Notes under the pieces: model-generated | The model's input: only the letters and a program-made list of their open reading frames with translations | Told to the model about the DNA's origin: nothing | The model's database searches: none | Shown: piece by piece, positions 40,401-47,700 of the stretch | Layout: each line of letters begins with the position of its first letter | How positions within the stretch are numbered: the stretch's first letter is position 1 | Translations under genes and position numbers: made by a program | NCBI GenBank assembly: GCA_045128735.1 | Contig: JBGVRT010000007.1 | Location: 31,691-95,690 of the forward strand | Length of the DNA stretch: 64,000 nt | Source of the DNA: RGIG8775 sp045128735 | Lineage (GTDB): Bacteria > Bacillota > Clostridia > Oscillospirales > CAG-272 | Reading direction: 5' to 3'

Positions 40401-40985
40401 GGTGACGAGGAGGAAGAAGGCGCGGCTGACGGTACGCGTGTTACCGTTTGCGGAATTATAAACGACATAACCTTGAAAAACACAAAAAACGGAGATAGAA
40501 TGGCGTTTGTTTCGCTTGAAGATAACAGCGGAGAAATCGAATGTATTGTATTCCCGAAGATTTACGAGCGCGTTGCTCATATTTTGAGACTTGATAATTG
40601 TATAGCATTGAACGCCAACGTAACAACGAGAGATGATGACGTGAAGCTTCTTGTATCGGGTATCAACGAGCTTGAAGAAAACTCCACCTATCAAGAAAAG
40701 CCTAAACGGACAGCTCAAACGGCACAGCCCGCACAAATCCATCGTTCTGCAACGTCCTCACCGCAAAGAGTAAAAAAACTTTTCATAAGGCTTCCGAGTC
40801 TTGAGTGTGAGCAGGCAAAAAAAGCAAAAAATCTTGTGGAGATTTTTGAGGGCGATACTGCGGTAATGCTTTTTGATAACAGTACAAAGCAGTATACGCC
40901 AATTCAATCACGGGCAGACGTTTCTGGCGTTCTTGTTTCTGAGCTTAAAACCTTACTTGGAGACGAAAACGTTGTTCTCGGTTGA
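37485..40985 (+). CDS. dnaE: DNA polymerase III subunit alpha (DnaE)
   Basis: This 1166-residue replicative polymerase begins with the PHP domain (HLHLHSEYSLLDGACRI, ITDHGAMYGSV). The C-family palm has the motif PGRGSGAGSLVAF and the catalytic aspartates in PDIDIDF (D405, D407). The helix-hairpin-helix region and an OB-fold near residues 1000-1070 (VTVCGIINDITLKNTKNG) follow, then a Pro/Gln-rich linker and a small C-terminal domain. The length fits DnaE1 rather than the shorter DnaE3 type. The start is 13 bases after whiA, and a terminator follows the stop directly. Confidence 0.96.
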   Translation: MSDFVHLHLHSEYSLLDGACRISEIPKRAAECGHKAVAITDHGAMYGSVAFYRVCRENGIKPIIGCEVYVARKSRLGKNADAENPSDHLVLLCKNEIGYKNLIAMVSRGFTEGFYSKPRVDRDLLSKHSEGLVALSACLAGAIPRMLLAGDYEGACEYAREMASYFEKDSFYIELQDHGIEEQKQILPLLVKLADECGLPLVATNDCHYLRRKDARTQAILMCIQTNNVITNGRPIGFETDEFYYKTTDEMRALFGAYEGAIENTVKIADMCNFDFEFGKTLLPKFECPNEKSAGEYLFELAQSGFEKRVSDGKIVFDSHTRDEYEDRIKYELSVIDQMGYSDYFLIVQDYVNYARAKDIPVGPGRGSGAGSLVAFLIGITDVDSIKFDLLFERFLNPERVSMPDIDIDFCYARRDEVIKYVGEHYGNERVSQIITFGTLAAKAAIRDVGRALGMSYSEVDAVAKMIPRELDITIADALKNPEFRELYDSDDNIHELVYTAMALEGMPRNVSVHAAGVVITDRAIAEYVPLAKSNDVVVTQYDMNTIADLGLLKFDFLSLRNLTVIKDAEDQVRERYPDFDIEKIPLDDKPTFETIANGNTSGIFQLESGGMRQMLMGLRPDCLEDIIAAISLYRPGPMDSIPKYIENKNNREAIKYVTPLLEPILRPTYGCIVYQEQVMEIFRSVAGYTFGHADVVRRAMAKKHADEIEAEREGFVKGAVERGVDESAAIALFEDMADFAKYAFNKSHAAAYSIVSYRIAYLKVHYPREYMAALLTSVLGNMGKVSEYIAECGKMGIKVLPPDINCSNIYFHVDGNNIRFGLLALKNIGKLFASQIINERKNRRYTSFDDFVSRMSGKDLNKRQVETLIKAGAFDSLGVPRKAIMAVYEKIVDGVNQQGRSNLEGQLDMFSSVPDVDIAPKYEYPDMPEYSPREILNFEKDVSGMYFSGHILDGYSKHMADIGGTAISKLLGDEEEEGAADGTRVTVCGIINDITLKNTKNGDRMAFVSLEDNSGEIECIVFPKIYERVAHILRLDNCIALNANVTTRDDDVKLLVSGINELEENSTYQEKPKRTAQTAQPAQIHRSATSSPQRVKKLFIRLPSLECEQAKKAKNLVEIFEGDTAVMLFDNSTKQYTPIQSRADVSGVLVSELKTLLGDENVVLG

Positions 40986-40991
40986 CAAAAT

Positions 40992-41025
40992 AAGGAGACA
41001 GAGTAAAAAACTTTGTCTCCTTTTC
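40992..41025 (+). terminator. Intrinsic terminator after dnaE
   Basis: AAGGAGACA (40992-41000) pairs with TGTCTCCTT (41014-41022), with a 13-base loop and a short T run. It closes the operon that starts at the EetA-like gene. Confidence 0.8.
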
Positions 41026-41028
41026 TGT

Positions 41029-41057
41029 TTGGAAATTCTTTTTGCGGTTAATACTAT
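41029..41057 (+). promoter_or_regulatory. Probable promoter of the penicillin-binding protein gene
   Basis: TTGGAA (41029-41034) and TACTAT (41052-41057) are 17 bases apart, between the dnaE terminator and ATG 41084. Both boxes are imperfect. Confidence 0.45.
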
Positions 41058-41083
41058 TTTTGAAAAAAACAGGGAGAATAAAA

Positions 41084-43516
41084 ATGAAAGTAAGGCCGCG
41101 AAAAAGGAATATTTTGGTTCGCATTGCATTAGCGATGCTTGTGCTTTTGCTGGTAGCCTCAGCAGGAGTTACAGCGTATATTTTTACTCACTTTGAAACC
41201 GAGGTTGATATGTCAATGTTTGGCACGGAGATTCTCGACTCAACAACAAGATTTTATCTTCTCGGTGCAGACGGAGAGCCAGAGGAGCTTGAGGAGACCT
41301 TGAGGGGAAGCAGGAAAATTTTATACAGCCATTATGACGAGATACCTCAAAATTTGAAGGATGCCTTTGTCGCTATAGAGGACAAGCGCTTTTTCGAGCA
41401 CAACGGCGTTGATATTTTAAGAACAGTAAGGGCGGCGGCAAACTATGTATTTGGATTTGATGAGCGTTTCGGAGCGTCTACAATAACTCAACAGCTTATA
41501 AAAAACGTCAGCGGAAAGGATGAAATCACTGCGGAACGTAAAATTCAGGAAATTTTGTGGGCGTTTGACCTTGAGAAGAAAATGAGCAAGGAAGAAATAC
41601 TTGAAAATTATCTGAATGTAATAAATCTCTCACAAGGATGTTACGGGGTGGGAGCGGCGGCGGATATATATTTCTCGAAGAACGTAAGCGACCTTACTCT
41701 TGCTGAATCAGCCTCAATTGCCGCAATAACAAACAGTCCGACCTATTATAATCCTATAAAAAATCCCGACAACAACAGGGAACGTCGGGATTTGATTCTC
41801 GGAGAAATGCTTGCGCAGGGATTTATTGAGGAGAGTGAGTACGCTGAGGCGGTCGGCGGTGAAGTGAGTCTCAACGTAAATGAGACTGCGTTGGCTGAGA
41901 TTACCAATTCTTGGTATATTGATATGGTAGTCGACGACGTTGTCGCAGATCTTGTTTCTCAATACGGAATGTCATACGAAACGGCGGCTCGTACCGTTTA
42001 TAATGGTGGACTTAGAATAGTTACCGCAATGAATAAAACTGTCCAGAATACTCTTGAAAAGTACTATTCAAATCTTTCGAATTTCAAATATGGCGGAAAA
42101 GCTATGGCTGAATCTGCTATGATAGTGATTGATCCACACAGTGGAAATATTCTCGGTGTGGTTGGTGCAATAGGTGATAAGGAAGGAAACAGAATACAAA
42201 GCTTTGCAACCGATTCAAAACGTCCTTCGGGCTCTGTAATAAAGCCATTGTCAGTTTATGCTCCCGCGCTTGAAAAGGGAATTGCCGATTACGCAAGCGT
42301 TTATGATGACGTTCCCATTGAATTTATTAAACTGAACAACGGATACAAGCTGTGGCCTCAAAACGCAAATCTTGTTTATAACGGGCTTGTTAACGTAAAT
42401 TACGCGCTTAAAAATTCCCTGAATACTGTGGCGTTGAAGGTCCTTTATGAGGTCGGAGTCGGAAATTCCTTCGATTTCCTTAAAAATAAGCTTGGTATGA
42501 AAAGTCTTATAGACGGTGAGGTTACGCCTGCAGGCTATCTTACAGATAAAGCCCCCGCGGCGTTGGCGCTTGGGCAAATGAACTACGGTGTTACACTTCG
42601 TGAGTTGACTGAAGCATATTCGATTTTTGCAAACGGCGGACAGACAAGCCGCGGACGTTCTTATATATCGGTAAGTGATTCCAAGGGAAGGGTTTTGCTT
42701 GATAATTCCGAGCACCACGAATATGCAATAAGCCCCGAAAATGCGTTTATTATGACTAAAATGCTTCAAAACGTTATAACCACGGGAACAGCGCGCGCGA
42801 TAACGCTGGATAATATGGTGCCTGTTGCAGGAAAAACGGGCACAACACAAAACGATTGCGACAAGTGGTTTGTTGCATATACTCCCTATTGTTTGGGCGG
42901 CGTTTGGTATGGCTACGAATACCCTGTTCCGATAGGCAAAAATGAAAAAAATGCTTATCTTGAAATATGGAACGACGTGATGACCGAGCTTCATAAAAGC
43001 TATTTCATACCGACTTATGGGCGCAAGAGCTTTGATGAAAACCAAAATGTTACAAGAGTTACGTATTGTAAAGACTCGGGCAAGCTGATGACAAGTGCGT
43101 GCTATCTTGATCCGCGCCTGAACAGAGCCGAAACGGGATATTTCATCAAGGGGAGCGAGCCGAATAGCTACTGTGACCGCCATAAGATAATTGAATATGA
43201 CGCAGACGGAGCAGGTGTTGCTTGCGAGGATTGCGATTACGAGGGAATAGTGGATATCGGTCTTGTCAGGGTAACTCGCAATTTCCCGATGCAGATATAC
43301 GTTACCGATGCCCAATACGTTTGCCGCGATGTTCCTGCCGATACACCAATATCAACCGACGGAAGTGCGTATTTTTCAAGGTCACTCGCTAAAAACAGCT
43401 ACTGCGGAATGTCAAATACAGAACAGCAATTCAACCGTGGGTGCGCTCTGCATCTTAACTATGCCGAGTGGATTCTCAAGAAAAAACTTGATGGCGAAGC
43501 CGAACAAATAGAATAA
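41084..43516 (+). CDS. Class A penicillin-binding protein (PBP1A family)
   Basis: This 810-residue bifunctional enzyme has a basic cytoplasmic start and one membrane anchor (residues 12-35). The GT51 glycosyltransferase follows (EDKRFFEHNGVDILRT, FGASTITQQLIKNV, ENYLNVINLSQGCYGVGAAA). The transpeptidase has the nucleophile motif RPSGSVIKPLSV and the KTGTTQ box near residue 587. A cysteine-containing tail of about 150 residues (YCDRHKIIEYD, CEDCDYEGI) is an unusual extra. It polymerises and cross-links peptidoglycan. ATG 41084 is set by AGGGAG 7 bases upstream. Confidence 0.94.
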   Translation: MKVRPRKRNILVRIALAMLVLLLVASAGVTAYIFTHFETEVDMSMFGTEILDSTTRFYLLGADGEPEELEETLRGSRKILYSHYDEIPQNLKDAFVAIEDKRFFEHNGVDILRTVRAAANYVFGFDERFGASTITQQLIKNVSGKDEITAERKIQEILWAFDLEKKMSKEEILENYLNVINLSQGCYGVGAAADIYFSKNVSDLTLAESASIAAITNSPTYYNPIKNPDNNRERRDLILGEMLAQGFIEESEYAEAVGGEVSLNVNETALAEITNSWYIDMVVDDVVADLVSQYGMSYETAARTVYNGGLRIVTAMNKTVQNTLEKYYSNLSNFKYGGKAMAESAMIVIDPHSGNILGVVGAIGDKEGNRIQSFATDSKRPSGSVIKPLSVYAPALEKGIADYASVYDDVPIEFIKLNNGYKLWPQNANLVYNGLVNVNYALKNSLNTVALKVLYEVGVGNSFDFLKNKLGMKSLIDGEVTPAGYLTDKAPAALALGQMNYGVTLRELTEAYSIFANGGQTSRGRSYISVSDSKGRVLLDNSEHHEYAISPENAFIMTKMLQNVITTGTARAITLDNMVPVAGKTGTTQNDCDKWFVAYTPYCLGGVWYGYEYPVPIGKNEKNAYLEIWNDVMTELHKSYFIPTYGRKSFDENQNVTRVTYCKDSGKLMTSACYLDPRLNRAETGYFIKGSEPNSYCDRHKIIEYDADGAGVACEDCDYEGIVDIGLVRVTRNFPMQIYVTDAQYVCRDVPADTPISTDGSAYFSRSLAKNSYCGMSNTEQQFNRGCALHLNYAEWILKKKLDGEAEQIE

Positions 43517-43523
43517 ATTTTAT

Positions 43524-43559
43524 ATCACCTCACATATATTTTTGCGAGGTGATTTTTTT
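43524..43559 (+). terminator. Intrinsic terminator that contains the ribosome site of the next gene
   Basis: ATCACCTC (43524-43531) pairs with GAGGTGAT (43546-43553), followed by seven T residues (43553-43559). The right arm is also the GAGGT ribosome site of the membrane-protein gene whose TTG start (43558) lies at the end of the T run. Confidence 0.7.
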
Positions 43560-44061
43560 GATTGGATATAAGATTCGCTGTGAAATTGAAAAAATAAACT
43601 TAGTTTTCGTTGCGATTTTGGCGTTTTTGTTTCTTGCGGTTGATTTTGCGGTTTGGTGCGTGTCGGCAAGTCCGCTTTATTTGTTGCGTACAGTTGCCGA
43701 CAAACTTCCCGTTTTACCGCTTTGGCTTTTTGGGCTTTTCGACTTGCTTGCGTTCACACTTTTTGGCGCTGCGCTTGGAACTGCTTTAAGTAATAAACAG
43801 CGGTGTGAGGTGGAAAAGTACAGAGGTGCGTTCTATTTTATAATCGGGGTAGTACTTGCATATCTTCACCACGTTATATTGTTTTCATTTCTTGGATTCT
43901 TTCTTTCTGCGCTTATTTCGATGGCGGTATGCTTTTTTATCTTAATTGCCTCGGTGAATTTTGCGAGAGTATCAAAAGTGGCAATGCTTTTTTCTGCATT
44001 GGGCGGAGCTTGGAGTATTTACATTTTTTTGTTCAGTATATTCGTTTTCTTTTGGATATAA
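43558..44061 (+). CDS. TspO/MBR-like five-helix membrane protein
   Basis: This 167-residue protein has five hydrophobic helices. The spacing, the PLWLFGLFDLLAFTLFG segment and the end FARVSKVAMLFSALGGAWSIYIF resemble the tryptophan-rich sensory TspO/MBR family, although few tryptophans remain. TspO-like proteins bind porphyrins or other lipophilic ligands. TTG 43558 is preferred over GTG 43549 because GAGGT (43546-43550) is then 7 bases upstream; GTG would overlap it. The gene begins within a terminator-like hairpin, so expression may depend on read-through from the PBP gene. The family call is tentative. Confidence 0.5.
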   Translation: MIGYKIRCEIEKINLVFVAILAFLFLAVDFAVWCVSASPLYLLRTVADKLPVLPLWLFGLFDLLAFTLFGAALGTALSNKQRCEVEKYRGAFYFIIGVVLAYLHHVILFSFLGFFLSALISMAVCFFILIASVNFARVSKVAMLFSALGGAWSIYIFLFSIFVFFWI

Positions 44062-44092
44062 ATAAGAATTTTAATTAAAACCGCTAAATTTA

Positions 44093-44121
44093 TTGACAAA
44101 TAGAAAAAAATGTAGTATAAT
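44093..44121 (+). promoter_or_regulatory. Promoter of the small lipoprotein gene
   Basis: TTGACA (44093-44098) and TATAAT (44116-44121) are exactly 17 bases apart, 36 bases before the ATG. Both boxes match the consensus perfectly. Confidence 0.9.
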
Positions 44122-44156
44122 CAACATATAGAAATTTTCTTTTGGAGGAATGAAAA

Positions 44157-44615
44157 ATGAAGAAATTACTTTGCTTGTTTGTTGCTATGCTTATGATTAT
44201 GGCTACACTTGTAGCTTGCGGCGGTAATGGCGATGAAACTACTCCCCCCGTTGTTGATAATGACGAGCAGGGTACAGTAGATCCTATCACCCTTAACATC
44301 GTTGTAAGAGCATCTGCAGACGGTGAGAACGTTTACGAGAGTGGTGCTAACGGATACGAGTATACACTTGCTGACCGCACAGTACTTACAATCCTTGAGG
44401 ACTTTATGCTTATCGAGTACGACGTTGTAATCGAATATGACGAAAACGGCAAGCTTGTTAAGGTTGGCGATATCGAAGCTTCGGCTACTCAGCTTTGGGG
44501 CTTCAGCCAGGCTTCTGCACCCAAGGGTGTTGCAGAGGTAGAGCCTGTTGACGGAAACATCGACGAATACAAGAAGGTTAACGACGGCGATACACTCGTT
44601 ATCTACCTTATGTGA
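44157..44615 (+). CDS. Small lipoprotein with a DUF4430-like domain
   Basis: This 152-residue protein has a lipoprotein signal ending LVAC (Cys21), an acidic Pro/Thr linker to about residue 42, and a globular domain of about 105 residues with alternating strands (ITLNIVVRASADGENVY, TVLTILEDFML, LWGFSQASAP, DTLVIYLM). This is like the DUF4430/ubiquitin-like beta-grasp domain of cobalamin- or surface-binding proteins. Function is unknown. It is monocistronic, with a perfect promoter, a TTGGAGGAA ribosome site and a terminator, which points to high expression. The surface location is well supported; the domain name is tentative. Confidence 0.7.
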   Translation: MKKLLCLFVAMLMIMATLVACGGNGDETTPPVVDNDEQGTVDPITLNIVVRASADGENVYESGANGYEYTLADRTVLTILEDFMLIEYDVVIEYDENGKLVKVGDIEASATQLWGFSQASAPKGVAEVEPVDGNIDEYKKVNDGDTLVIYLM

Positions 44616-44631
44616 TTAAATATCAAATCGT

Positions 44632-44662
44632 AGAGCTGCACAACTTTGTGCGGCTCTTTTTA
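44632..44662 (+). terminator. Intrinsic terminator of the small lipoprotein gene
   Basis: AGAGCTGCACA (44632-44642) pairs with TGTGCGGCTCT (44647-44657), with one U-G pair, and is followed by a T run. Confidence 0.9.
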
Positions 44663-44736
44663 TACATTTTAACAAAAAAACTTACAAAACAAGTATAAAA
44701 TCTTAAAAAAAGTCACAACTTCGAGGATATAAGTTA

Positions 44737-44765
44737 TTGACATAAACGTCATAATTTGATATAAT
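44737..44765 (+). promoter_or_regulatory. Promoter of the DNRLRE glycosidase lipoprotein
   Basis: TTGACA (44737-44742) and TATAAT (44760-44765) are 17 bases apart with extended TGATATAAT, 45 bases before the ATG. Confidence 0.88.
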
Positions 44766-44810
44766 TTATTTGCGGAATCAAATTTTCTATAAAGAAAGGA
44801 ATTTATTTTT

Positions 44811-47624
44811 ATGAAAAACGTTAAGTTTTTTGTGTTAGCATTTGCGCTTTTGACCGCAGTTGCGCTATTGGCTTCCTGCGGTGGTGAGGTTCCTCCCATT
44901 GAAAACGATCCTCCAGTAACAGAAGCGCCCGAAACAAATGCGCCCGAAACAAACATACCCGACACCCCCGATACTGATGTTCCCGAGACACTTCCCGTGG
45001 TGGTCGAGCCTGAGCCTACATATGAACTTCTTAAGCTCGATTTTGAAACCGACCTTGCTTTGGCTGATTATATTGCTTCGGTTGATGGAATAGAAATAAA
45101 TCCCGGGCTTAACGGCGGAGAAGTTGCAGATGGTAAGTGGGTGTATTCCGGCAAATCTCTTGCTATTAAAGACGATATGGGTATATATTCGCTTGATTAT
45201 TACAGCGTTGAGTTTGACTTTTGCTTTAATAGTTATGTAAATAAGAATAACACTTCTATTTTCTCTCTTATAACTGATGATGACGGAACCCTTAACGGTG
45301 AATCCAGTTTCTATGTGCCGCTTAAAATGGATATGGACGGAACTGTTTATCATAACAGCGCAAATAATTTTAAGGTGCAGATAGAAAAGGGAAAGACATA
45401 TCACTACAAGCTTGAGGTGAATAATAAAGATCAAAAAGTTTCTGTTTACATAGATGGTGATTTGTTGGTTTCTCCTTCTTATAAGCAGGAGCCCAGAGAT
45501 TATCAGTGCTACAGATTTATGGAAAATTCCAGAGGTGCCGATATGTGGGTCGATAACGTTGTTATAATTGACACGGGCGCAGCTATGAACGCAAGTACCG
45601 ACAGACTTGCTAAAGCTGTTGACGGAGCATATGTTCGCGGAGGCTCGTACGGAAACGAGCCACAAAAGCTTGCAGAAGGAATTTACGTTGATATCAAGAA
45701 ATCCGGCGATAAAAGCTACGATCGCCACGGATTTTTCAAATTCGATATTTCCAAGCTTAAGCGTGATGAGATAAAGATTGCTTCTCTTTGCGTAACCGTT
45801 GCTCAAGTCAACGCCAATTGCCTTTTCGATATTTATTGGGTCGACTCCGATTGGAGCAGTGATACCTTAACTTACAATAATATGCCTATGGGTGAAAAAA
45901 TTGTTGAAGCCGTCAAGCTCAACGGAATTGGTTTGACAATTGATCTTGCTCCCGTTATCAAAGAGGCTCTCGGCGACGGTGATGAATATTTCTCGATTAA
46001 AATTTCTCCCGTAAATCAGCCTACCGACGGACAGACAAGAATTTATTTCACTGACGATCAGAAGCCTGTGATTACCATTTATGACGAGTTCCCAGCAAAC
46101 GGATATTTCACAAAGCTTTCCGATGACGAGGCAAAGAATAAAGAAATTTGGGATTATGCCCAAAAGATGTACGACGAGTGGTACGCAAGATACAAGGCGC
46201 TTCCTGCGGTAAATGAAGATGCGGTCCTTCTTGGCAGAGATGAGAGCCAGTACACTAAGACCAACTATATGGCAGGTCAGTCTACCTTGTACAATAAGCA
46301 GAAGACAGAACATAAATCCCGTCCGCTTGATGCACTTACCGATTTTGATCAGTACGTAAGCAAGGAATTCAAGAATGCTAAGCTTGATAAGTACGGCGGT
46401 GTTATGATAGAATCTCTTAAGCAGAATGCAACGGGATACTTCTATACCGCAAAGATAGACGGCAGATGGTGGTTGATCGACCCCCTCGGATATCCCTATA
46501 TTGCTATCGGACTTAGTGATATTCACTATTCACAGCTCGGATCCAAGCTTCAGAAAGATAACGCTATCAAGCTTTACGGTGATTACGACAACTGGGCGCT
46601 TGCAACCACAAGACAGGTTGTTGACGAGCTTTATTTCAATAATAGCTTCCGTCCTGTGCAGAATATTATTGACCTTGAAAACGGAATGCCTTTTGCAGTG
46701 CAGAAGGGTGTTATGAGCAACTTTGGTAATATAAAGGGCGTAAGAGGCGATGGTAACGGAAGCACGGTATTTACTGAAAACAATACTATGCCCGTTTTCG
46801 ACCCCGATTTTGTTACGTACGCTGACGGATGGGCAAAGACGAATGCTATATATCAAGGTAACGACAGATTTATCGGTTATATGTCTGATAACGAGCTTCC
46901 TATGAATGTTGATATGCTTGACCGAGCATTGACGGTTAACCACACTAAGGATGTTAACTGGTATACCTATGCATGCACATGGACATGGCTTAGAAACATG
47001 ACAGGCAAAGAATCACTTTCAATGGATGACGTTACCGATGAGCTTCGTGACCTTTATCGCGGATTTGTATGGGATAGATACTTTAACGTGGTTGCTCCCG
47101 CAATCAAGAAGTATGACCCCGACCATATGTATTTGGGAACACGTTTCCTTACAGTGTCGAGAGATTCTCAGTGGGTTTACCGCTTTGCGGCACAGTACCT
47201 CGATTGTATGACAATCAACTGGTACGGTGATTGGGAACCTGATGTCAACGCACTTTACGGAATATCTAAGAACGGTGACCTGCCCTTTATTGTAACTGAG
47301 TTCTATACTAAGGCAGGAGACTCGGGTCTCGGAAATACATCGGGTGCAGGTAGGTACGTTGCAACGCAGACCGACCGTGCCGACTTCTATGAAACCTTTA
47401 CAATCAGAATGCTTGAGAGCCCCAACTGTGTTGGATGGGAGTGGTTCCAGTATATGGACAACGATCCTAACAGCGGAACGGGTGATAAGTCGAGTGTCGA
47501 CTCCAACAAGGGCATTTACAGAAGTGATTTCACACTTTACACCGAGCTTACCGACCGTATGGCAGTGCTTAACAAGAATGTCTATAATATTATAGATTAT
47601 TTTGCAAATAAAAACGCGAAATAA
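44811..47624 (+). CDS. Surface lipoprotein with LamG-like, DNRLRE and glycoside hydrolase domains
   Basis: This 937-residue paralogue of the tandem enzymes at 21492 and 23733 is exported. The lipoprotein signal ends LLASC (Cys23), then comes a Pro/Glu/Thr spacer with APETN repeats to residue 67. A concanavalin-like domain (about 70-255, KLEVNNKDQKVSVYIDGDLL) is unique to this copy. The DNRLRE domain spans about 265-430 (GFFKFDISKL, SDTLTYNNMP), and the barrel about 520-930 (GYFYTAKIDGRWWLIDPLG). E695 in GYMSDNEL and E830 in VTEFYTKAG are the predicted catalytic pair, at the same 135-residue spacing. It should act on an external polysaccharide; which one is unknown. Confidence 0.83.
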   Translation: MKNVKFFVLAFALLTAVALLASCGGEVPPIENDPPVTEAPETNAPETNIPDTPDTDVPETLPVVVEPEPTYELLKLDFETDLALADYIASVDGIEINPGLNGGEVADGKWVYSGKSLAIKDDMGIYSLDYYSVEFDFCFNSYVNKNNTSIFSLITDDDGTLNGESSFYVPLKMDMDGTVYHNSANNFKVQIEKGKTYHYKLEVNNKDQKVSVYIDGDLLVSPSYKQEPRDYQCYRFMENSRGADMWVDNVVIIDTGAAMNASTDRLAKAVDGAYVRGGSYGNEPQKLAEGIYVDIKKSGDKSYDRHGFFKFDISKLKRDEIKIASLCVTVAQVNANCLFDIYWVDSDWSSDTLTYNNMPMGEKIVEAVKLNGIGLTIDLAPVIKEALGDGDEYFSIKISPVNQPTDGQTRIYFTDDQKPVITIYDEFPANGYFTKLSDDEAKNKEIWDYAQKMYDEWYARYKALPAVNEDAVLLGRDESQYTKTNYMAGQSTLYNKQKTEHKSRPLDALTDFDQYVSKEFKNAKLDKYGGVMIESLKQNATGYFYTAKIDGRWWLIDPLGYPYIAIGLSDIHYSQLGSKLQKDNAIKLYGDYDNWALATTRQVVDELYFNNSFRPVQNIIDLENGMPFAVQKGVMSNFGNIKGVRGDGNGSTVFTENNTMPVFDPDFVTYADGWAKTNAIYQGNDRFIGYMSDNELPMNVDMLDRALTVNHTKDVNWYTYACTWTWLRNMTGKESLSMDDVTDELRDLYRGFVWDRYFNVVAPAIKKYDPDHMYLGTRFLTVSRDSQWVYRFAAQYLDCMTINWYGDWEPDVNALYGISKNGDLPFIVTEFYTKAGDSGLGNTSGAGRYVATQTDRADFYETFTIRMLESPNCVGWEWFQYMDNDPNSGTGDKSSVDSNKGIYRSDFTLYTELTDRMAVLNKNVYNIIDYFANKNAK

Positions 47625-47628
47625 AAAC

Positions 47629-47657
47629 AATGGGCTGAGTTTTCAACTCAGCCCATT
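47629..47657 (+). terminator. Terminator-like hairpin after the surface glycosidase
   Basis: AATGGGCTGAGTT (47629-47641) and AACTCAGCCCATT (47645-47657) are a perfect 13-bp stem around TTC. The T tail is weak (ATTATC); the second hairpin at 47665 probably completes termination. Confidence 0.75.
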
Positions 47658-47664
47658 ATCAAAA

Positions 47665-47695
47665 AAACCGTCCGCAAAAAGCGGACGGTTTTTTC
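47665..47695. terminator. Terminator of pckA, bidirectional
   Basis: AAACCGTCCGC (47665-47675) and GCGGACGGTTT (47681-47691) form an 11-bp stem flanked by A residues on the left and T residues on the right. It ends pckA on the minus strand and backs up the surface glycosidase terminator. Confidence 0.9.
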
Positions 47696-47700
47696 TCAAA

